A stretch of DNA of 64,000 nt from Paraspadella gotoi (lineage: Eukaryota; Chaetognatha), in the NCBI GenBank assembly GCA_051294375.1, contig CM119264.1, positions 5,417,197 through 5,481,196 on the forward strand, written 5' to 3'. The notes beneath the pieces were generated by a model, which was given only the letters and a program-made list of their open reading frames with translations, did no database searches and was not told the DNA's origin. Numbering within the stretch: position 1 is the stretch's first letter; each line of letters starts with the position of its first letter. The position numbers were made by a program, and so were the translations under genes. Below, piece after piece: positions 1 to 10,344 of the stretch.

Positions 1-400
1 ATTTGATCGATGGCGTCGACGTAACTAATTCCTCGTCCATCTTGACTCAACGTCGTCTCCATCGTCTTGGCGATGTCCCTGTGATTACCATTTTTATATT
101 GATAATGTTAAATATGTTATAATTTACAATTATAACATCGTTGTAGAGAGAAGATTTTTTCTTCTGTTTTTAATAATAATCCGGTTTTTAAACGTCGACC
201 AAAAAAAATAAAAGTTTTAGAATAAGTGTAACTGAACAAAACTATTACATATGTATTTAGTGATATAATGGATAACTTTTATATGGGTTTTACAAATTTC
301 ACATGTTAGGACTGTCTTAAACCACCTGGAGGGTGTAGCTCGACCCCCCCCCCCGTTCTTTGGATGCAAGAAAAGAACGTCTTCAGCCCACTTATCAATA

Positions 401-438
<38 letters not shown>

Positions 439-690
439 CCGGCTTCAATTCCGAACACAGTTCACTTCACTCATGCTCTTTCTCCACTCACCTCGGCGTC
501 CGACCCTCCGAATCACGAAAGGCAACTTGTGAACTTCCCCCGACGGAGAGAAGAACTGTGAAGGAAGAGACTGGAAGGCGATTCTCGACGGCGAAGATGC
601 TGGCCGCTTTGCCTGGAGGAGAGAGAGGGAGATGGAGACGATTGAGTCGGTCTGTCTGTCTCTTTGTGGTATCTTGTTACCGTCTGTCTC

Positions 691-779
<89 letters not shown>

Positions 780-815
780 ATCTCTCAGTAAGTCTGTGGT
801 CCGTCTGTCTCACCT
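1..815. other. Gene-free flank with microsatellites
   Basis: I see no supported gene here. The stretch holds a short (ATCA)n run near 394-440 and a long, slightly interrupted (CT)n microsatellite at about 689-776. Open frames across the (CT)n are compositional and not coding. It lies just downstream of the stop codon of the ankyrin gene on the minus strand, so part of it is probably that gene's 3' UTR. Confidence 0.6.
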
Positions 816-965
816 CTATGGACGAGCCGATGCAGGCTCTTCCCGCTCCTCGCCAACCAACTCGTTCAAGGCGAAACTCGTCGTTGATGGAGAGACGCCT
901 GACGCTAACAGGCGAAAAAAGAGCGGAAGTTCGTCGTCGCCTGGAGATCGGGAAACAGGCGTCGT

Positions 966-1009
<44 letters not shown>

Positions 1010-2555
1010 GATGATGATGACCATGACGACGATGAAAATGAAGACGATGATGATGATGATAACTAATCTCCCACCCGTCTCTTCGTCGACCACGCGCGCC
1101 TCGATCTTCGCCCCTCGATCCAAGAGAAGTCGCGCCATCTCCAGGTCGCCGGCCTCGAGGGCGTAGAAAAGAGGCGTGGCCATCGCGTCGCCCATGTTGC
1201 GAAAATCAACCATCACTTCGGAACCGCGTCGCTTAGGGGGTGGGGAGGTTGTAGGAGTGGTGGTGAAAGTTCTAGCTCGAGAAAAAAATTGTACCCTGAA
1301 CTAAGTTAAATATAATATATATATTATAAGCTACACAATTTTCAACTTATTCTCGATCTCAGTCGCTTAGATTTTTCTCATTCCTATTTCTTTCAGTGAC
1401 TTTTATGTTGTAGTAGTTTATTTATTTTAACAACACAAAAAAGCTAATGACGAGGGCTTTTTAAATTCGATTCTCTTCTTCAATCTGAAGCGATCAATTA
1501 ATCAATTAATCAATTAATGCCCGACTCTATCGATCGATTCATCGATCCAAAGAAAACCAATTCGTCTAAAAAAAAATAGCATCACCGAGCATTACCTCCA
1601 TCAATTCCCGCGCGGCGGCCACGTTTCCGGCGAGCACATGATGAGCGAGCGACATCGAGTCGGACACCTGTTTGAGCAGCAACGAGATTTCTGCGTTGCC
1701 CTTTTGTTCGGAGAATTCGATGACGGAGACGCCGTCTCGTGAGGCGTCGACGAAGCAGCACCACGCGTTCACCAGTTTCCTGACGACGATAATAAGTTTA
1801 AAATAAATTTTAAATGTCACACTAATTTTAATAATTAAAATAACAGTTGAAGGAAGACAGAAAATTAATGAAAACAAATCTATTTGCGATTATCTAAGAC
1901 TTATGATCATTAATAAAATAATGAAGAACATTAAGCAACAGCGGTTAGTCACGGACGTGACTTAAATATTATATTCTCTCAGTTTAGTTTATTACTAATA
2001 CTAGTTGGAAAAATTGAATGACAGATCCCGTGATGTGTGCCATTTTAATGTCATTCACTAGAAATAGTTGTGATTAAATATTTTATCTCTTTTCTCATTA
2101 GTCAAGTCCTGCTTAAGATAAACGTCCTTAACAACTATTATCATATTAACTGATTAACATGTTATTATGCTAACTAGTAATGGGTTTAAGGTGTAAATAC
2201 AGATAATATAGAGAAGTATGTTAGACCAAATCGTTTACTACAGTATGTAAATTAGATTTACCTGACGCCCCCGATGTCCCCCAACGCGACGGCCTTCCAA
2301 TATCCGGGTGAGAAGTCGGCCAGAAGGCGTCGCAACGACACGTCGAAGGGCGGCGTCGACGCGGCGCCGCGGGAACGGCGCCAGGCGTCGAGACGGCGCC
2401 AACGGGCGTCGCCGAGTCTCTCGATTCCGTCCAAATCGATGTGAGCGGAATCGAGCGAGGAGACGTCAGCGCCGCAGCGGAGCAGCGCCTGCGGAGTCGG
2501 GGAGAGTTGAGCTGAAGTACTCTCTCACTCTCTCTCTCTCTCCTCTCTTCTCTCT

Positions 2556-2617
<62 letters not shown>

Positions 2618-3697
2618 CGAATCAATTCGAGATCTTCATGCAAAAACGCAGTTTGCAAGGGAGTTCGAAACTCGTCATTCTCCAACTCCAGGACGCTTCG
2701 ATCTGTAGTATGAATGAATGTGATAAGAATAGTTCGTCCTTTTCTCTCTAAAGACTCGTTCATGGTTCATTTTAAAATGACCACTATTTAAAATGACCAT
2801 TTGATTATTTTTACTTTCGTGAGAGCTTGCGATAAGTTTTTTAGTTTCTCTTCAGAGCTCAAACGTTGTACCCGCTTCGAAAACCCGTTTTTACGGGTCT
2901 CCGGTAGAATTTTGACTAATAAAGTTTCACAATAAAATAAGAAACGTCTTTTCTATTCGGGCCCATGTTAAGACAGTCGAACGGGCAACGTTCGAATGTT
3001 TGCCTTCGCGAGCGTGAGACCAAAATATCTCACAGATATGAATGAATGAATGAATGAATGAATGAATGAGATGAATGAATGAATGAATATGAAATGAATG
3101 AATGAATGAATGAATGAATGATTGATATGTAATGAATGAATGAATGAATGAATGAATGATGAATGAATGAATGAATGAATGAATGAATGATGAATGAATG
3201 ATTGATTGATTGATTGATGGATTGAATGGATTGGATTGATTGGATTGATTGATGATTGATATGATTGATTGATTGATTGTTGATTTGATTGATTGAATGA
3301 ATGAATGAATGAATGAATGAAAGAAAGAATAAAGGATCGAAATAATACTTGGATAATTGAATAAATTGATAAATTAACGGAAATAAAAGAGCCTTCTTTC
3401 TGTAACCTGCGTCGCAGATGGCGTAGGCTATTCTTTCTCGCCTCCGATCAGGAGCCGGACAATCGATGCTCAACAAGTGCAAGAGAGTTTCGCCATTCGA
3501 GCCGTAGGTCAAAGAGACGTCGGCACCTGGAAATGACTCAAAAGTTTATTACAAATATAAATAAATATTTTACCCAAATAGCGTCCCTACCAATATTTTT
3601 TATCACCTGCTTTTAGACATGTCCGGACACGTTCAATGTCCAAGTCGAGGGTCGCGTGATAAATCTTTTGTTTCAGAGAGTCTTCTTCTTGATTCAT
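816..3697 (-). CDS. Ankyrin-repeat protein, seven exons, 329 residues
   Basis: The model joins minus-strand exons 3607-3697, 3407-3526, 2617-2702, 2262-2488, 1596-1779, 1075-1231 and 816-940. All junctions are GT-AG, all phases agree, and the sum is 990 bases ending in TAG. The start is the ATG at 3695-3697, reading MNQEEDSLKQ. Ankyrin-like helices recur: residues about 8-38 with GADV, 41-55 with GETLLHLL, 83-112 with TPLQTAFLHEDLELIRALL and GADV, and 253-281 with TPLFYALEAGDLEMARLLL and GAKIEA. Two weaker units lie near 162-190 and 216-235. Such repeats are protein-binding scaffolds, and no enzymatic domain is visible. The region between repeats, about 115-160, is Arg-rich. Introns carry (CT)n, (ATG)n and (TGAA)n microsatellites. 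The protein resembles short cytosolic ankyrin proteins in general, but I cannot assign a named family. An alternative last donor exists just past the stop. Confidence 0.8.
966..1007. repeat. (ATG)n trinucleotide microsatellite
   Basis: About fourteen uninterrupted TGA/ATG units, followed by a second shorter run to about 1061. It lies in the last intron of the ankyrin gene. Confidence 0.9.
2520..2611. repeat. (CT)n microsatellite in ankyrin-gene intron
   Basis: Interrupted CT dinucleotide tract that ends right at the donor site of exon 3 (the gene is read on the minus strand). Confidence 0.9.
3038..3330. repeat. Compound (TGAA)n/(TTGA)n microsatellite
   Basis: About 290 bases of tetranucleotide repeat drifting between TGAA and TTGA units, inside the second intron of the ankyrin gene. 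The long Ser/Phe/Ile/His frame across it is an artefact of the repeat. Confidence 0.9.
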
Positions 3698-3833
3698 CTT
3701 TTTTTAATCCACAGATGTCGCTTTCGTTTGACTTCATTCGTTAGTTTATCAATTAAAAAAAGTTGTCAGTATTGTTTGATTGTAAATTTAATTGTTTGAT
3801 CGTCTTTCGTTTGAGTTTCCGACGAATTGCGCA

Positions 3834-4837
3834 TCAAGATTCGAATGTGTCGTTGAGCGATGGAATGTTTTGCACGTGACCCGTTCCAAGATACATCCGG
3901 TTGGCGTGGAGGCACAACGATCTGGAGATTGAAAATCGCAACGATGCGTCGCTTAAAACCATTTAATTTTTATTACTAAAATTTATTAATAGTTAATATT
4001 TAAATTACTGATGTTGGCATATCATTTCGTATGAACGTGACCTAACATCTTGACAAACAGTCAAACGACGTGGACTCAATTCCTGACCTGACGTTGTCCA
4101 CGAAAATCTGGATGAGGTGAGTGATGACGACGACGGAGAGCGCGCAGAGAAAAATACAGAGGACGACGATCTGAAAATTAAGAATTTAAATATGTAAAGA
4201 ATGAGCAAGGTTAGAATTTAGTCGAAGGAATACGTATATTGTGCGGATGGTTTGGCTGCTTGCTCTCGTCTTTCATTCATTTTTATTCAGATAAACCTTT
4301 GACAGCGATTAACTAAAACACATCTAATTTAAGCGCAACCGCGTACGAAGATTATCTACTCACCTTCTTCAGGAATATTCTTCATATATACAATATACAT
4401 ATCAATTCTCCCGTCGATCTCGACCTCGACCCGCCCCCCTTCCATTTACTTGCGTGTACAGCCTCCTCTTTTGATCGGCGAAGCACGGCGCCCTCAGAAT
4501 TCGGGGCAGCCACCCGCCGCGAGGCGTCAGGGAAGGGGCGCGCCCCCAGGACGCGCGTTGACCGGAAACGGGCGCCGCGGCGTCGGGGGGCGTGACTGGA
4601 TCGGCGACGGCGTCCTCGTTGATCGCGTCGGAGGAGGAGGAGCGTTGGGCGCAAGAGGGCGAAGTCCAAGAGACGACGGAATTGAAATCTGGAGGAAAAA
4701 CAAAATGACAACCGATAGTCGGAAACTGACAGGAATATTCTAAAAAGTGATTAGAAGAAAATCTTAAAAATTAATTGAATAAAGTGAAATAAGAAATGGT
4801 TTCATCTCTTACCTTTCTTTCGATGAATCTTAGCCAT
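3834..4837 (-). CDS. Small single-pass (type II-like) membrane protein, four exons, 144 residues
   Basis: Minus-strand exons 4813-4837, 4450-4688, 4088-4170 and 3834-3921 join in phase to 435 bases. The protein begins MAKIHRKK and ends with TGA at 3834-3836. Residues 9-88 are Ser/Pro/Arg-rich and look disordered. They finish in a basic cluster, KRRLYTQ, immediately before a hydrophobic segment at about 89-111 (IVVLCIFLCALSVVVITHL), followed by about 33 residues with NRMYLGTGHVQ and a final NDTFES. The positive-inside rule suggests a cytosolic N-terminus and a short outer tail. There is no signal peptide. The start codon lies about 1.1 kb upstream of the ankyrin gene's start on the same strand, so the two could share regulation, but that is inference. 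The family is not recognised. Phase agreement at all three junctions is the main support. Confidence 0.7.
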
Positions 4838-5230
4838 ATGAAATATCGTTGGTCGGAATCATAAGTAACGTTTTTCGTTGCAATTTCAGTTTCGACAGAA
4901 AATGAGGATGAGGTTGCGTGCCACGACGATATTGATGATCAAGATGACGACGACAAAGACGACGATTCGTGTGAGAAGTTATGGGAGAGCGAGAGTGAGA
5001 CAATGACAGAGAGAGATTCTGCAAAAAAAAAAAAAAAGATCGATCGAGGAAGTGAGATGAGAGAGCGGAATCTCAGATAATGATATTGCAAATTTCTCTG
5101 CAATTTCTATTGCGGTTACCTTTGCGAAAAATAGTAAAAATAACAAATGCTAAATATTATTCAAAATACTATCATAAAATTGGTATAACAAAAGAGTGAA
5201 AAAATCTACAAAAAATAGCTTTAAATAATA
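4838..5230. other. No supported gene; putative upstream region of the small membrane protein
   Basis: Sequence upstream of the ATG at 4837. One minus-strand frame near 4884-4960 reads as a hydrophobic run rich in Ile and Val, but it comes from CGT-type triplets, has no acceptor site in frame and ends in a stop. I treat it as non-coding or as a decayed exon. Confidence 0.4.
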
Positions 5231-5542
5231 GTGAAAAAATTTGAATTTGCATTTGAAAAAAAATTAAACAAATTTGGATTTTTCTTCGCCATTTTTCCTT
5301 CTCCAGTCTCTGTCCGTTATTCCGACGTCAAAGTTACGAGGCCCGAATCGCGCAATACGAGTTATATTAACTGGAAAGAGCAGAGAGTGAAAGAGCACCG
5401 AGTTGCAAGCCCTAGGACGTTTTTGCGAAATTCGCGCTCGCGTGCAAAGAGCTTCTGCATCAACGGCGTCTGGCGGAAGAAGCGGAGAAACACGAGAGAA
5501 CCAGAGCAGTAGACAAAAGGAGAGGAGAAATGAGAGAGCAAT

Positions 5543-5628
<86 letters not shown>

Positions 5629-6010
5629 TTGTTTTTGAAACTCGGTCTTTATTTTATAGCCAAAGTATCTTAGAGAAATAGATTGCATGAAATTACGCTA
5701 ATCGTAAAAAGTTATTTCTTTGTTTTCGTTTCCCCTGAACGCGCAATGTCAATGTTGCCAACCATAAATCCGTCGGATCAGACAAATATCAGGGTGAACG
5801 ATTTTAAAAAGACTTTTTTGTGGCGGAAATTCAAATATTTAATATCTATACGAAAATTTTGGAGCGAAGTGTGACGTCACGAAAGTTGAAACTGGGCGCT
5901 CGAGGGAAAGGGGAATGAAAATAAATAAACAATTAGATGTTCTCACTTGAATCTCCTTTTATTCTAATGTTAAAATTGTGTTAAAATTATTAAAAATTAA
6001 GCAACATGAC
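5231..6010 (+). other. Region of uncertain coding status with a long (GA)n run
   Basis: A good acceptor (TTCTCCAG near 5302-5306) is followed by an open frame to a TAG at 5510. A second frame contains a coiled-coil-like Glu/Arg/Lys-rich stretch (LLHQRRLAEEAEKHER) from about 5419 to 5541. I could not link either to neighbouring exons in phase. A (GA)n microsatellite occupies about 5549-5625. Nothing else is recognised. Confidence 0.25.
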
Positions 6011-6412
6011 AGACTATCAAAAATTGTCTTCTTTAGTTAAACGACTAAAAAAAAATATCCGAAAAAGAGCGAGAAAGAAAACAAAGAAAACAAAGAAAAC
6101 AAAGAAAACAACGACGATTCACTTTTCTTTCGTCTCACCATCGATTTTCCTTTCGAGGTCTCATCTGTTTCTCGAGTCGAGGACAAACTATTATTTTTAT
6201 GATCGATGCAACTTGTAATGTACAATTACTAACAGTAGGTAATAGTATGAAATAGATAAAAGAGATAATACATAGAGGTAGGCGTTTGCAGGTTAGAGAA
6301 GTCCCTCTGATTTAAAAAGAAGAAAAAATTCAATCAAAGTTGACAGTCGAATTGACAATTAAATTAATCCAGGATTTATGTACTACTCAGGCAAAAACTC
6401 CAATTTGGACAT

Positions 6413-6841
6413 TTGACATTCGATGTCTCGATCTCTGACGGTTCCGAAAGCAAAAACATTCACAGCAACATCAATCACAACATCAAATTTTACGACAACA
6501 CCAACAACAACAACAACAATTGTTACCCTAACGTCGACTGCATCACAACCATCACGGTGTCAACAAATCTGCATCAGCGAGGACAACAACAACGACGACA
6601 ACAAAGAGGAGGACTACGTTTGACGACGACGACGACGACGACGACCACGTCCACGACAACGACGACGACGACGATTCCTAACGACCCTCCCCATAATAAA
6701 TATAAAGCATTTTACGGTCTTTTTTTCCCTCGCCTGGCCGACGCCTGCTTTCCATTTATCATATTCGTTTTTACAACGGAAAACGTTATTCGGAACCTGA
6801 CGGGGATTCTGCGCAGAGATCTCGATTCTGAGGTCGATTGA
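6413..6841 (+). CDS. Possible terminal exon with Thr/Asn-rich linker and hydrophobic segment
   Basis: A 142-codon open frame ending in TGA. Its first 85 codons are low complexity, with Asn and Thr runs from CAA/ACG triplets. The last 50 codons are ordinary sequence: a hydrophobic stretch (LADACFPFIIFVF) and then a charged tail ending LRRDLDSEVD. That layout loosely resembles the last transmembrane helix and short tail of ligand-gated ion channels, but the usual conserved residues are not clear and no upstream exons were found. It could equally be a chance frame over triplet repeats. Confidence 0.25.
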   Translation: MTFDVSISDGSESKNIHSNINHNIKFYDNTNNNNNNCYPNVDCITTITVSTNLHQRGQQQRRQQRGGLRLTTTTTTTTTSTTTTTTTIPNDPPHNKYKAFYGLFFPRLADACFPFIIFVFTTENVIRNLTGILRRDLDSEVD

Positions 6842-7708
6842 GAGGGGGGCGGTAATGGGGGGTTCCGTGTGGGGCGAGGGATGCGAGGATGGTGGAAATT
6901 GTGGGAGGAGAGGGAGTAATAAAGAAACCGAGGAACTAAAGGGTCTATAAGAGAAAAGAGAGGATGACCAGCGTAAAAGAAAAAAAGGGAAGTGTGAAAA
7001 ATAATAAAAATCCTTTAGAAAATGTAAAAAAAAAACAGTAAGAGAAGATTGCGAATAATTTATAGAGAGAGCTATACAGAATAAAATTTAAAAAATAGAG
7101 AAAGAGAGAAAAGGAAAGAAAGGGAAAGGAAAGGATGGTAAGTAAAAGAAGAGCAAAATAAAAGGAGAAATTATAAGGAGCGTAAGTAAAAAGCGGGGAA
7201 AACTAAAAGAGAAAATAAACTAAGTGAAAAGTGGGGAAGGTTAAAAGAGAAAATAGTAGTAAGTGAAAAGCGGGGAAAGTAGAAAAACGAAAGGAAACGG
7301 GAAGAGAAGTGTCGTTAATTTTATGGCGCGATGCCCGAGGCGCGCGAGCCCCGCGCGGGAATTTCACATCTGATAAAAAATAAATAGATAAATATAATTT
7401 TACGTTTTTCTTATTTTGCATACGAACGGTTTTTTTCCCTTTTTCCTCGCGCCCTTCTTTCACAACGTCGGGGTCGTCGTCGTCGTCGTCGTTTATTCTT
7501 CGTCGTCATTTTCGTTTTATTTTTTAAGTTTTCGTCGTCGTCGACATTAGTCGTTAGTTAATTATAAACTTTGACATAAACTTAGTCGTTCGTTTCACCT
7601 TCCCTGTCGTCGTCGGCGTCGTCGTCTTTTTCGTGCGTTAAAAGTCGTAATAAACTTTTTTTTTCATCTGTTGTCGTCACTTTCAGCTTCTCGGTATCCC
7701 GTCCTTGA

Positions 7709-7743
<35 letters not shown>

Positions 7744-7911
7744 TTGACGTCGGGTTTAAATCCTCTTCGTTCATTTCCCGCTTGTTTATATGTTAAAGGG
7801 AAGAGAATCTTTTTTTACTGTGTCTATAATAAGACGGTTTTAGTACCAAAACAAAAGACGGTAGTGGTAAAGCGTGGGACGGCGGGGAACTCGTGGCCTG
7901 CGGAAGTGAGT

Positions 7912-7959
<48 letters not shown>

Positions 7960-8486
7960 TGAACCCTTTTTAAGCTAAACATGTGGAAGAAATAACCAGG
8001 AATCCTCGAAAAGAGAAAAAACGTAATTCGTTAAGAAAAAAAATCGAGAAAAAAATAAACACAAATTAAATTCTACTTTTAACTCTTAGCCCTTTTTTTA
8101 GTTTTTACGTAAGAAGCTTTTAAAAACTTTCTTTTTTTAAAAACTTTCGTTTTTTGTTTTTCTCTTTTTGAATTACGGCTGACGAGATAATTTGCGGGAC
8201 GGTCATTAAAGTTGGGCAGATCCGTTGGTTCATCAGTTTTGATGGGCAGTGGGCAATATTGTTGAAAGTATGATGAAACGAAAAAGGTTTTCAAAGGGGA
8301 TAAAATCAATAATAGGGTAAAAATTAATATTTAAAGAGTAACTATTGGCCTTTTTAAGAACTTTTTAAAATTCTTAATTTGATGAATTTCTCTCTGACTC
8401 GTTGAAGGTCAAATCACAATCAACCAAACAACTCGGGATCTGAAAAAGCAGCGAAAAAACTTCATCTTTGTTTTTATCATTTTAAA

Positions 8487-8521
<35 letters not shown>

Positions 8522-8531
8522 NNNNNNNNNN
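8522..8531. other. 10-N assembly gap inside (CT)n
   Basis: Ten unknown bases within a CT microsatellite. The true repeat length is unknown. Confidence 0.95.
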
Positions 8532-8866
8532 CTCTCTAACTCAACAGTTGCTCCAGTTTTCAAAATAAAAACGCTAAAAAGACCATTTTTATATTTTTGC
8601 GCATTTTTCAAACGAGTGAACTCGACGTTTAATAACTGCGCTCAAAAAAAGCCAAATGTTTTTTTTTCTCAAATTTTCAGCCAATTTAAAACCTTTCGTT
8701 CGCAGATTTTATTCGATTAAGATTTATGAAAAAAACACGACTGACGATTTCGCTTCTTACAAAAGTTTTTCTTATTTTCTAGACTAAACTAATTGAACAC
8801 AAAAATTTAAACTTGAACAATAAAAATAAAAAACCTCAATAGCGTTTAATTAATATTATTTGTGTT

Positions 8867-8867
8867 T

Positions 8868-8958
<91 letters not shown>
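8867..8958. repeat. (CTTT)n tetranucleotide microsatellite
   Basis: About 23 tandem TTTC units, continuing imperfectly to about 8977. Confidence 0.95.
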
Positions 8959-9253
8959 CTATTTCTTTCTTTCTTTCCTTCTTTTTTTTCGTTTTTCAAT
9001 TTCTTTTTACATCATTTATTTTTTCCTTACTCTCTTTTTATTTATCTTACTATCTTTCTGTTTTTCTCTTTCAGATTTTTTCATTGCGCCTTTCTCTCTT
9101 GTCACGTTCTCAATTAACGAGAGGCTTTTTTTAGAAAAAAAATTATTCTTCATTCTTTTCTCAATTTTCCTCGATTTATTTTTCCCCTTCCCCCTTCGCC
9201 TCGAATCATTTTAATGCTTAAAACGAAACGTAGGCCGCTTTAAAAGTTAAAAC

Positions 9254-9440
9254 GAATTCGGCATTTGAGTGATTGTCAAATGCCATGTCGAATTCCATGA
9301 GACGCCCGGTAATCAGGCGATTAGAGCAACGAGCGATGCAATTACCTAATGCATTATCAGATTGCCTTCGATGCATTAAGCGATAATTCGACCCTTTTCA
9401 TAAAGAAGATGATTACGCGTTTTAGCTTTGGATATTTCCG
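9254..9440. promoter_or_regulatory. Candidate non-coding element with hairpin and homeodomain-like sites
   Basis: A high-complexity island between AT-rich and repeat DNA. It opens with an inverted repeat: GGCATTTGA at 9260-9268 and TCAAATGCC at 9276-9284, extended by GAATTCG/CGAATTC outside. It continues with several TAAT/ATTA cores (GGTAATCAGGCGATTAG, CAATTACCTAATGCATTATC). No reading frame is sustained. This could be an enhancer, a small structured RNA, or part of an old repeat. Confidence 0.3.
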
Positions 9441-9457
9441 TAATCCAGCAGGACGCA

Positions 9458-10344
9458 TTAAGGGGACCCAGTGATAAAAATGATATCATAAGCTTTAAGG
9501 GTCTATCATCAAAGGAATTTGAATGGTGATAGTCATTAATTTTTTCTTTGCACGCGAAAGTGGCAAAAAAATTCCTATCTCTTTTGTAGCGGAAACAAAA
9601 ATTAATAATTATGAAAAAAAAATTTAGTTGACCCTACTAAATATTTATATAATCCATTATTTTATTTTTGCATTTAGAAAGTATTTTTTACTAAATTCAA
9701 TTTTTTTTTTACTGTAACAAACTATAATTTAGGTTTAAGCCTCATTGAACAAAGGCTTTACAAGACTAATATTTTTTTTATTTTTTTATTTACTTAAAAG
9801 CAGACAAATCAAACCTAAATTCTATTCTTTACAGAAATAAAACTGTAATAATTATTAATTAATATTCATATTCATCCCTTAAATGTATAATTAAACTATA
9901 TTGATTCCTAATTATAACAATTAAAAATTTAGCAAAAGTCCAGAATCTTTCTCTTCTTTTTATATTTATATTACTTCAAAGAGTTTTATTTTCATCCAAT
10001 TAACAGAATCATTTGAAAAGAAAAGTTTAAATAAAAATCAGTCGATACCTTAAATTTTGATTCATTCCTAGTTTTTTTTCTTATAAATTTTTGTATAAAA
10101 AGCTGAAAATCTTTTTTAAAATTAGATCTTACCCTTTTTTGGAAAAAAAAATTTTAAACTTGAAAAAGATTTTTTTTTTACGATTTTTTAAGAAAATTAA
10201 GCTCACTGATTTATCGAATTTTTTAACTACTTTCCCAAATGATTATAAAGAAAAAAATTATATGATCAGAACCAGCTTAAGTTAAAGGGTCAAACGTTAT
10301 GTTTTTCAGCTTTTTTACCCCCCCTGTTCACTTGGTCCCCTTAA
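9458..10344. mobile_element. piggyBac-like MITE (TTAA target duplication)
   Basis: The element is bounded by TTAA at 9458-9461 and 10341-10344. The termini are inverted: the left end reads GGGGACCCAGTGA and the right end, reverse-complemented, GGGGACCAAGTGA. An imperfect subterminal similarity follows (AAGCTTTAAGGGTC on the left, AAAGCTG and GACCCTTTAA on the right). The inside is about 880 bases, strongly AT-rich, with no transposase frame, so it is a non-autonomous element. The TTAA target and the exact-looking flanks are the known hallmark of the piggyBac superfamily. The assignment rests on the target site and terminal repeats only. Confidence 0.6.

Larger units (their letters stand above)
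6842..9230. other. Gene-poor, purine/pyrimidine-biased stretch with microsatellites
   Basis: No supported exons. It contains G/A-rich sequence to about 7310, CGT runs at about 7475-7495 and 7712-7743, a (GA)n run at 7914-7957, a (CT)n run at 8491-8539 broken by a 10-N gap, and a perfect-looking (CTTT)n run at about 8867-8958. Frames over these repeats are compositional. Confidence 0.6.

Noticed and set aside
3038-3330. Possible CRISPR-like or minisatellite array
   Set aside because: Units are four bases with no spacers. It is a compound microsatellite in a eukaryotic intron.
3030-3512. 160-codon minus-strand frame rich in Ser, Phe, Ile, His
   Set aside because: Mostly a tetranucleotide repeat. 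The only real coding part is the ankyrin exon 3407-3526, read with splice sites.
4884-4960. Hydrophobic Ile/Val-rich stretch resembling a membrane helix on the minus strand
   Set aside because: No in-frame acceptor, a stop just before and just after, and the codons derive from CGT/ATC triplet words.
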